A stretch of 44,141 nt of DNA, from the NCBI GenBank assembly GCA_023431385.1, contig JAEYWA010000045.1, forward strand, positions 1 through 44,141, read 5' to 3'. Each line of letters opens with the position of its first letter. Positions within the stretch are counted from its first letter, which is position 1. Position numbers and translations under genes: made by a program. The DNA is from Bacillota bacterium (GTDB lineage Bacteria; Bacillota; Clostridia; Acetivibrionales; DSM-1351). Below the pieces are notes generated by a model. It was not told the DNA's origin, ran no database searches, and saw nothing but the letters and a program-made list of their open reading frames with translations. Positions 8,970 through 15,479 of the stretch are shown one piece after another.

Positions 8970-9024
8970 GGTCTATTGCAATAAACCTAATATAAGTTTA
9001 TAGCAATAGACCAATTTATGTCAA
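8970..9024 (-). promoter_or_regulatory. blaI-like promoter with double operator
   Basis: On the minus strand: -35 TTGACA (9019-9024), 16-base spacer, -10 TATAAA (8997-9002). A 17-base inverted repeat with one mismatch, GGTCTATTGCAATAAAC (8970-8986) and GTTTATAGCAATAGACC (8996-9012), surrounds the -10. Each arm is itself close to a palindrome (TATTGCAATA; TATAGCAATA), so two repressor dimers could bind side by side. Confidence 0.8.
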
Positions 9025-9075
9025 GGTAACTATAGAATTCTAAAGGGGGCCAGACTATCAGAGAAATTATTAACC

Positions 9076-9588
9076 TTACATATATGTCACTAGCTCCTCA
9101 ACAGGCCTTCTCTGACTGCTGTGTCTGTCAGGTGACAAAGGCTCACCGTCGGCGTAACCAATTGCCAGTATACTAACTGGCTCCATATTATCAGGAAGGT
9201 TAAATTCTTCCTTTATGACATCCGGCTTAAAGAAACAGATCCAGACACTGCCAAGGCCCAGTTCAGTAGCCTGCAACATCATATGGTCGGTAACTATACT
9301 GGTATCAATGTCCACAAGTTTTTTTCCATCGAAGGGTCTTTTCCATACTTTATCATGATCTCCGCAAACAATGATGACTAAAGGAGCTCCGTAAATGTTT
9401 GCTGCCTTTTTAATTTTGTTAAGGCTTTCCTCCTGTTGGGCAACTATTATCCTGAAGGCTTGTGCATTTACACCTGTGGGAGCAACCCTTGCCGCCTCCA
9501 ATATCATATCAAGCTTATCCCTTTCAACTTCTTTCTGTTGATACTTCCTTACTGAGTACCTCTTCTTAGCAATTTCTATAAACTTCAT
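9076..9588 (-). CDS. nitroreductase family protein
   Basis: A 170-residue FMN-dependent oxidoreductase of the small nitroreductase type. KRYSVRKYQQKEV near the N-terminus and EAARVAPTGVNAQAFRIIV bind the flavin; IVTDHMMLQATELGLGSVWI is the dimer/flavin core and ILAIGYADGEP the C-terminal strand. An ATG lies three codons upstream but AAAGG is directly against it, so I start at 9588, where the spacing is normal. The physiological substrate is unknown. A second, distinct nitroreductase is at 43400-43981. Confidence 0.88.
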   Translation of the reverse strand: MKFIEIAKKRYSVRKYQQKEVERDKLDMILEAARVAPTGVNAQAFRIIVAQQEESLNKIKKAANIYGAPLVIIVCGDHDKVWKRPFDGKKLVDIDTSIVTDHMMLQATELGLGSVWICFFKPDVIKEEFNLPDNMEPVSILAIGYADGEPLSPDRHSSQRRPVEELVTYM

Positions 9589-9710
9589 TTTATTCATCCT
9601 TTCATTTTATCAAATATTACTTTACTAGTGAAAATAAAGCCAGATAACCTAAAAGTCTAAACGAACGATTTCCTGCTTCATTTACAGAGGGTTGTCTACT
9701 TATTTATTCT

Positions 9711-11048
9711 TTATTTATTCAGAACTTCATTTACCAACATTTCTACAAAGAGTTCATTTTCATTTACCCATGGCGTATGCCCTGATTTTTCAAACCATAT
9801 GAGTTTTTTTGCAGGAGCCTTTAACAGGTTATAATATTCTTCAGCCAGTGCCGTGGGTGCATTGACATCATGCCTTCCTTCAAAGAAGTATATTGGAACC
9901 TCTAATTCAGCGGCCTGCTTTCTTAAGTCAAGCTCATACAGCTGTTGATATACAGTGTTCAGTGTACTCGTCAGACCGCGGATATAATTAACTTTATCAT
10001 ATATACCATACTCGGCCCCAGCCATATCCTGTAAAGTATTGTGATTTGAATCTGTAATTGCTGGATTTAAGTTCATTACCTTAAACAGATACAACAGGTA
10101 ATTGGCCATTTTCATTGCGACACCTTTTCCGTAATATGGCGGGAGTCCCTGCTTTTCAAGCTTTCTTACAGTACCTAAATCACCTTTTTCCCTGGCAGTC
10201 TTTAAGGCTAAATCATAGCAATATTTTTCGGTGTCACGGAAAGATACCATTTGTCCTGTCCCTACAAAGGAGTGAAATAATTCAGGCTGCTTTTGAACCA
10301 TCCAGATTCCGAGGGCACTGCCCCAGGATTCTCCCACCAAATATATTTTTTCCTGATTAAACCTCTTGCATAGATACGTGGCTAACTGGCAGCCGTCAGC
10401 TATATATCTTTCGGGTGTCAAGTCCTTAGAAGGCACTGAATCAAATGATTTGGCAGACCCAGGCTGATCCCAACCTACAACAACAAAATGTTCTTCAAGC
10501 CCCTTTAGTTGTGTCCTTACTGCCGCCAGCTGACTTCCGCCGGGGCCACCGGCAAGAAACAGAAGAACAGGCTTGCTTTTGCTTTTACCCCTTATGGAAA
10601 TCCACTGTTTGCTTCCATTTAACTCTATCTTTTCCAGATATGCTATACTATCCGTAACAGGTGTTCCATTCTCATTCAATATGGGGGGAGTGTACGCTAA
10701 AAACTGAGAAATTACAATAGAGATACCTAAAATCACAGTCAACAAAAGACACGCTACCGACTGCTTTCCTATTCTCGACAGCCACGGCCTCATACTGGCG
10801 TTTGTAAATATCATGATTATAAGCGTAATTACAATAGTTATCGCTAATATCAACAGCGTTATAACAGCCGCAGCTAACACTATCCCAGAGGCTATTAATT
10901 CAGCAGTTGCGACATATGAGTATTTTACCAGCTGTGGACGCACTAAACCGATGTATACTGCTGCAACAGCAACTGTTAATAATAACAGAAGAAAAAACTT
11001 GCCTGCCTTACTTTTACTATTTTGTTTTTGTTTTGTAACAGCTAACAT
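9711..11048 (-). CDS. membrane-anchored alpha/beta hydrolase (peptidase S33-like)
   Basis: A 445-residue protein. The first about 120 residues hold three membrane segments (about 17-38, 45-78 and 95-115). The rest is an alpha/beta hydrolase: LFLAGGPGGSQ oxyanion region (compare HGGPG of proline iminopeptidases), nucleophile Ser in LVGESWGSALG, acid Asp in FFEGRHDVNAP, and His in FEKSGHTPW. Start ATG at 11048 follows AAAGGG. The catalytic domain should lie outside the membrane, though topology was not computed. Substrate could be peptides or esters. Confidence 0.85.
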   Translation of the reverse strand: MLAVTKQKQNSKSKAGKFFLLLLLTVAVAAVYIGLVRPQLVKYSYVATAELIASGIVLAAAVITLLILAITIVITLIIMIFTNASMRPWLSRIGKQSVACLLLTVILGISIVISQFLAYTPPILNENGTPVTDSIAYLEKIELNGSKQWISIRGKSKSKPVLLFLAGGPGGSQLAAVRTQLKGLEEHFVVVGWDQPGSAKSFDSVPSKDLTPERYIADGCQLATYLCKRFNQEKIYLVGESWGSALGIWMVQKQPELFHSFVGTGQMVSFRDTEKYCYDLALKTAREKGDLGTVRKLEKQGLPPYYGKGVAMKMANYLLYLFKVMNLNPAITDSNHNTLQDMAGAEYGIYDKVNYIRGLTSTLNTVYQQLYELDLRKQAAELEVPIYFFEGRHDVNAPTALAEEYYNLLKAPAKKLIWFEKSGHTPWVNENELFVEMLVNEVLNK

Positions 11049-11165
11049 TTACTTAACCCTTTCAATCACTCTATGTTTTTATTCATTACGGTTTTAACCC
11101 TTAAGTATCGGATTCTAAAATTATTACGTAGAATAATCGGATTTGTCTGTAATTGTAGTATTAAA

Positions 11166-11565
11166 TCAAAACTCTCTGGGGTTTGAGACGCTGGGTATGC
11201 ATGAGATGTCAACTGACAGGTCTGAACAGACAAATTTGTTTTCTTGGCCCCACTGGCACATCATATCTAGTATGGGCACTAGTGAATATCCTCTGTCTGA
11301 AAGAAGGTATTCGACTTTTGGTGGAATCTGGGGGTATTCTTTTCTTATAACTATACCATCTGACTCAAGTTCTTTTAATGTTATGCTAAGGGTTTTGAAG
11401 GATATGGAACCTATATATTTTTAAGCTCATTGAATCTCAGATCATTGTATTCTGCCAGCCAATACATAATAATCATCTTATATTATCCACCTATCAACGA
11501 TAGGGTATATCAAAAGATGTATCCTTAACATTTATGCCTGTAGGACTAAAATCTTTTACACTCAT
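11166..11565 (-). pseudogene. broken HxlR-family transcriptional regulator
   Basis: On the minus strand an ATG at 11565 with AAGGAG upstream starts MSVKDFSPTGINVKDTSFDI and stops after 23 codons. The rest of an HxlR protein continues in other frames: YTLSLIGG, then a TAA where Lys of the usual GGKWK is expected, KMIIMYWLAEYNDLRFNELK, and, after a one-base loss in an A run, IGSISFKTLSITLKELESDG and LLSDRGYSLVPILDMMCQWG to a TGA at 11166-11168. Two frameshifts and one nonsense codon make it a pseudogene. It faces away from the frameshifted flavodoxin-family gene at 11705, which was probably its target. Confidence 0.88.
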
Positions 11566-11704
11566 TGTTGTACTCTCCTTATGGTAAGTATCTGAAGAAA
11601 ATGTGCGTACTTCTCATTAAGTCAATTGAATTATATAATCATACTTGGATAAAGTAAATATTTTTCACTAGATAAAATTGCTAAACTTTATAAGGAGAGC
11701 CACT

Positions 11705-12252
11705 ATGAAAAAAAATATTTTAGTATTAACAGGTAGTCCAAGAAAAGGCGGCAACACTGATGTTCTCGCAGACACATTTATTAAAGAGGCTGTATTGAGG
11801 GGACATAATGTAACAAGGTATGCAACCGCCTATAAAAAGATAAACGGCTGTCTGGCCTGTGACAAATGCTGGAGCAGTGAAAGAGCATGTAATTACAAGG
11901 ATGATTTTGCAGAACTTGAACCATTACTGGAATGTCAGACATGTTAGTATTTGTACCGCCCCTATACTGGTATGGCTTTTCAGCACAATTAAAGTCGGCC
12001 ATAGACAAATTGTACAGCTATTGTGCTGCTGCCTGTAAACGTCCTTTAAAGATTCGTGAGAGTGCTTTATTAATGTGCGGTGGAGACGACCTTTCAACTT
12101 TCAACGGAGCTGTTGAAACTTATAAGAATATCGTTAAATTTTTAAAATGGGAAGATAGAGGTATGGTTATCGTTCCGGGGATGTTCAATAAAGGAGATAT
12201 TGCAAGCAATCCCCAGCTCAAGGAAGCCGAGATTCTTGCTGGAAGAATCTGA
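11705..12252 (+). pseudogene. frameshifted flavodoxin/NADPH-dependent FMN reductase family gene
   Basis: The gene begins at ATG 11705 (AAGGAG at 11692-11697) with MKKNILVLTGSPRKGGNTDV, the FMN-binding loop of the family, and runs through INGCLACDKCWSSERACNYK before stopping at 11947. The missing part continues in the next frame: DMLVFVPPLYWYGFSAQLKS, AIDKLYSYCAAACKRPLK, ALLMCGGDDLSTFNGAV, ending at 12252. The joined length would be about 182 residues, normal for the family. One base lost near 11925-11940 explains it. It is most likely a pseudogene, unless the base is a sequencing error. Its divergent HxlR partner is also broken. Confidence 0.85.
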
Positions 12253-12286
12253 GAATAGAAAAGCAGACTGTTAAGCTATCTATTAA

Positions 12287-12886
12287 TTACTTTCCGGAAG
12301 TTTTTCTTACAAGCAGCTCATCAATCAAGCCATATGCTTTTGCTTCATCTGCTGTCATATAATAATCTCTTTCAACGTCCTTTTCAATTTTCTCCAAAGG
12401 CTGGCCTGTCATGTTACTATATATTATATTAATTCTGCTTCTGGTTTTAATTAAATGCTCAGCGTGAATTTTTATATCAGAGGCCTGACCTTGTATTCCG
12501 CCGCTTACAAGAGGTTGATGTAACAATATTTCACTGTTCGGGAGTGCGAATCGTTTCCCCTTCGTGCCGGCTGCGAGTAAAAACGACCCCATGCTTGCAG
12601 CCCACCCGATGCATATAGTCGAAACATCACATTTTATATGCTGCATGGTGTCATATATTGCAAAGCCTGCAGTTATGGCTCCTCCAGGACTATTTATATA
12701 GAAATTTATATCCTTGTCAGGGTCTGAGGCTTCAAGATATAACATTTGTGCTACAATTAAACTTGCAGATTCATCGGTCACTGCATCACTTAATATTATG
12801 ATTCTCTCATTCAACAACCTTGAAAATATGTCGTAAGAGCGTTCTCCATATCTTGTTTGTTCAACTACAACCGGTACCAGACTCAT
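12287..12886 (-). CDS. clpP: ATP-dependent Clp protease proteolytic subunit
   Basis: A 199-residue serine protease subunit. Catalytic residues are visible: Ser98 in GWAASMGSFLL, His123 in EILLHQP, and Asp174 in ERDYYMTADEA. The N-terminus LVPVVVEQTRYGERSYDIFS is the conserved axial-loop region. Compared with B. subtilis ClpP from memory, there are two extra residues after HQPL (VSGGIQ for GGAQ), next to the handle region. No clpX or tig is adjacent, so this may be a second, stand-alone copy. Start ATG follows AGGAG. It would form a tetradecamer with a Clp ATPase encoded elsewhere. Confidence 0.92.
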   Translation of the reverse strand: MSLVPVVVEQTRYGERSYDIFSRLLNERIIILSDAVTDESASLIVAQMLYLEASDPDKDINFYINSPGGAITAGFAIYDTMQHIKCDVSTICIGWAASMGSFLLAAGTKGKRFALPNSEILLHQPLVSGGIQGQASDIKIHAEHLIKTRSRINIIYSNMTGQPLEKIEKDVERDYYMTADEAKAYGLIDELLVRKTSGK

Positions 12887-12926
12887 TTGACCATCTCCTT
12901 TTTATTAATTTAGTAACACAATAAAA

Positions 12927-13280
12927 TTATGCAGCCATTGAACAGGTGTACTTCTTTTTAAAGGAATTTCTATAATCTCTGGGGCTGTTCCCATAGGCCT
13001 TTTTAAAAGCCCTTGAAAATGCCTCTTCTGAGCTGTACTGATATTTATATGCGATATCGGTTATCTTCTCACTGGTTTCAGAAAGGATTTCTGCAGCTTT
13101 TTCAAGTCTCTTCTTCCGTACATATTCCATTACGGTACTACCTGTAATACTCTTGAAAAGTCTGTGAAAATGAAATTCCGAAAAGTGTACTCTTTTTGCT
13201 ATGACCTTTAGGCTTATTTCTTCATTCAGATTTTCTTCAATATATTGAATTGATTTTTTGATAGTAGTTTTATTATCCAT
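12927..13280 (-). CDS. short AraC-family transcriptional regulator
   Basis: A 117-residue protein consisting almost only of the double helix-turn-helix of AraC/XylS: ISLKVIAKRVHFSEFHFHRL then ITDIAYKYQYSSEEAFSRAF and YGNSPRDYRN. No ligand-binding domain is attached, so it resembles SoxS/MarA-like single-domain activators. The frame is open seven codons further up, but GGGGAGGG sits just before the ATG at 13280. Clostridial homologues are often longer with a GyrI-like C-terminus, and this one ends right after the DNA-binding domain, so it may be shortened. Target unknown. Confidence 0.85.
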   Translation of the reverse strand: MDNKTTIKKSIQYIEENLNEEISLKVIAKRVHFSEFHFHRLFKSITGSTVMEYVRKKRLEKAAEILSETSEKITDIAYKYQYSSEEAFSRAFKKAYGNSPRDYRNSFKKKYTCSMAA

Positions 13281-13420
13281 GTAACCCTCCCCATATTTCA
13301 TCCATTATTAATGAAATCAATAAAAAATCACTTATTAATATTATATTACTAAAGAAAATAAATTACCTGATTTTCCTTGCGAGATTGTATAGATAACTTA
13401 ATTGTAGTATCAATAAGTAA

Positions 13421-13445
13421 AAAAAATAATGACAGAAGAATGTCA
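13421..13445 (-). terminator. small terminator downstream of the cheX-like gene
   Basis: Minus strand: TGACA TTCTTC TGTCA then TTATTTTTTTT. The stem is only 5 base pairs but the T-tract is strong. It lies about 60 bases past the stop of the CheX-like gene. Confidence 0.45.
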
Positions 13446-13502
13446 CAGCAAAGTTGGACATTTTCAGCATTAACTCTTACAGCTCTTTTAAGAATATTGT
13501 TC

Positions 13503-13952
13503 TTAAATAAATCCTATATTGAATTCAATTCTTCCAAGGTGTGTTTCAAAATCAACAGCTAACGTTTCATAGGCGTTGATGTTACAGGATTCGAATATAA
13601 CCACTGGTGGACTTATCTTTAAAGATACTCCAAGTGAAATAAGCATTGTAGACGAAGTTCCCGCAATAATGCCTATCAGTTCTCCAATAGCACTTTTGGC
13701 TATTTCATCAATAACTGTAACACTCATACCCATCATCATGATTGAGGCCAAACTTTTTGCAGTATCCTGGGACATAGATAATACAATATTGCCTTGTATT
13801 CCACCATCCAGCTGTATAAGAGAAGACACCTCTGAATCCACATAAAGATTACCTTTCTTCTTTATGTTGGTCCTCTTAATGCCAACGACACCAAACTGCT
13901 CCAGGGTCATGCCCAAAGCCTTTATGAACTGATTAGCATATCTAGCATCCAT
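13503..13952 (-). CDS. CheX-like chemotaxis protein
   Basis: A 149-residue protein with the CheC/CheX/FliY fold: MDARYANQFIKALGMTLEQF, a central sheet (GGIQGNIVLSMSQDTAKSLA) and the long helix with IDEIAKSAIGELIGIIAGTS. CheX dephosphorylates CheY-P using an E-x-x-N motif in that helix. Here the motif reads E-L-I-G: the Glu is present, the Asn is Gly. Phosphatase activity may therefore be weak or lost. No clear ribosome binding site precedes the ATG. It follows a 57-residue coiled-coil gene on the same strand. Confidence 0.75.
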   Translation of the reverse strand: MDARYANQFIKALGMTLEQFGVVGIKRTNIKKKGNLYVDSEVSSLIQLDGGIQGNIVLSMSQDTAKSLASIMMMGMSVTVIDEIAKSAIGELIGIIAGTSSTMLISLGVSLKISPPVVIFESCNINAYETLAVDFETHLGRIEFNIGFI

Positions 13953-14007
13953 AGATTATACCAATATTCTTTATACTTTTTCTGTGCTAATATTTAATCA
14001 TTTTTAC

Positions 14008-14181
14008 TTACAAAAAACCCTCATTTCTATGTATATCATCAATCAACTGCTGTATTTTTATTTTCTGGTATGTCAAATATTCCAATTCTTTTGAATCAAT
14101 TTTTCCAATATTACTATTAATTCTGTTATCGATATTGTTTATAACCTCATTTAAATCATTTATTGTATCTAAGCATAACAT
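14008..14181 (-). CDS. small coiled-coil protein, function unknown
   Basis: A 57-residue, mostly helical, charged protein (NDLNEVINNIDNRINSN; KELEYLTYQKIKIQQLIDDI). The ATG at 14181 is spaced 7 bases from GGAGG, better than the ATG 18 bases further up. Size and helix-hairpin pattern recall Spo0E-like phosphatases, but the S-x-x-L-D signature is not present, so I do not assign that function. It sits 55 bases before the CheX-like gene and may be co-transcribed with it. Confidence 0.6.
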   Translation of the reverse strand: MLCLDTINDLNEVINNIDNRINSNIGKIDSKELEYLTYQKIKIQQLIDDIHRNEGFL

Positions 14182-14308
14182 TTTCTTCCCTCCATCCATA
14201 ATAATTATATTTTATCTTTCGTCAGTATTTAAAAAAAAATTATGCTTTTAGTCTATTTTCCTATCCAAAATAAGAATCTAGAACTAAGAGCATTGATTTT
14301 CGGTCCTA

Positions 14309-14938
14309 TTAAAGCAGCTCATATAGTCCACTTACAACCGTGCCTGCATCCTTCAGAATATCTTTGCTACCTATGCCAACTGTCTGCATTCCTGCTCTGC
14401 GCGCAGCCTCTATTCCAGCTTCTGCATCCTCATATACAACACAGTCGGCTGCCTGAAGGCCCAGTTCCTTTGCTCCAAGCAGGAATACTTCTGGATCTGG
14501 CTTTGCTTTGGAAACCTTATTACCGTCAATAACTGAATCGAATAAATCAGTTATTCCTAAGTTGTTCAGTATCATGGGCGCATTCTTGCTTGCTGAACCT
14601 AAAGCAATTTTTACACCCTCACTCCTAAGTTTAAGCAGGTATTCTCTGGCGCCTTTAAGTATTTCTGACTGATCCATTTTCTTTATGTACTCCACATACC
14701 AGTTGTTTTTCTTTTGAGCCATCAATAGTTTTTCCTCGTCCGAACAGCTTATCCCTCCAACTTCTAGCAAGATTTCAAGGGATCGCATCCTGCTGACTCC
14801 CTTAAGCCTTTCATTATGCTCTTCGGTAAAATCAAACCCCAGTTCATCCGCTAACCGCTTCCAAGCCAGATAATGATACTTGGCTGTATCTACAATTACT
14901 CCGTCAAGATCAAATAGCGCTCCCTTAATATTATTCAT
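14309..14938 (-). CDS. pgmB: beta-phosphoglucomutase
   Basis: A 209-residue HAD-superfamily enzyme converting beta-glucose-1-phosphate to glucose-6-phosphate. The nucleophile motif is GALFDLDGVIVDTAKYHYLA; the cap follows; motif II is VKIALGSASKNAPMIL; Lys in VSKAKPDPEVFLLGAKEL; metal site VVYEDAEAGIEAARRAG. The DLDGVI-DTA-YHY-AW pattern is typical of PgmB rather than general phosphatases. GGAGGG before the ATG at 14938 sets the start. It is the last gene of the phosphorylase operon and uses the product of the GH65 enzyme. Confidence 0.93.
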   Translation of the reverse strand: MNNIKGALFDLDGVIVDTAKYHYLAWKRLADELGFDFTEEHNERLKGVSRMRSLEILLEVGGISCSDEEKLLMAQKKNNWYVEYIKKMDQSEILKGAREYLLKLRSEGVKIALGSASKNAPMILNNLGITDLFDSVIDGNKVSKAKPDPEVFLLGAKELGLQAADCVVYEDAEAGIEAARRAGMQTVGIGSKDILKDAGTVVSGLYELL

Positions 14939-15041
14939 ACTATACCCTCCATTTTTAGACATGGTCAATAAACCCTCTAACACTTAGTATCAATTGGGGT
15001 CCATTATCCATAAATTTCATAAACTAATTTGTAATTCGATT

Positions 15042-15465
15042 CTATATTAATATTGAAATCGGTTGGCCGACCATACAGGTGGTAGACTTTCTGCCAATAT
15101 TGAATTTAAGGTCAGAAGAATTTCCCTTCTCAGAAGTCAGGGTAACACGGATTTTATTGATAAAAATGCTGGTTATCTGCTCTTTTAAAACAAGCTTAAA
15201 CTCCAGTGTCTCCCATTGCGAAGGAAGCTTGGGATTTACAGAAAGTACATTACCGTCAAATCTTATCCCTCCAAAACCCAGAATTGCTGTCATCCAAGCC
15301 CCTCCATTAGCTGCCGGATGAGTACCGCCTATATACCCAAAAGGTATATTTCATACACATCAGATGTACGTTCTTGAGGCCATGAAATCTTTCTGATTCT
15401 ATTTGTATAGTGTTTCCATCCAAAGTAGAAAGACTGCTTACCCTTCTTCAATTATCCAAGACATA
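15042..15465 (-). pseudogene. collapsed second GH65 phosphorylase gene
   Basis: Directly after the intact GH65 gene, a start with GGAGG (ATG at 15465) gives MSWIIEEG and a stop. In another frame, about 15430-15338, comes LDGNTIQIESERFHGLKNVH, the N-terminal domain signature of GH65. Then about 15337-15042 encodes PFGYIGGTHPAANGGAWM and ILGFGGIRFDGNVLSVNPKL, the C-terminal part of the barrel and the following sheet domain. About 500-550 middle residues, including the catalytic Glu, are missing. Sequence differs clearly from the neighbour, so it was a paralogue, not a fresh copy. Confidence 0.85.
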
Positions 15466-15479
15466 TCAGCCTCCATGAG

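Noticed and set aside
11143..11424. 93-codon plus-strand open frame
   Set aside because: It is the mirror of the HxlR pseudogene, which explains the codon pattern on the other strand.
11932..12252. Independent small gene starting at 11932
   Set aside because: No ribosome binding site; its sequence continues the flavodoxin fold begun at 11705.
13377..13562. 61-codon plus-strand open frame
   Set aside because: Overlaps the end of the CheX-like gene, no motif and no ribosome binding site.
14008..14181. Spo0E-like phosphatase
   Set aside because: Size and helices fit, but the S-x-x-L-D signature is missing.
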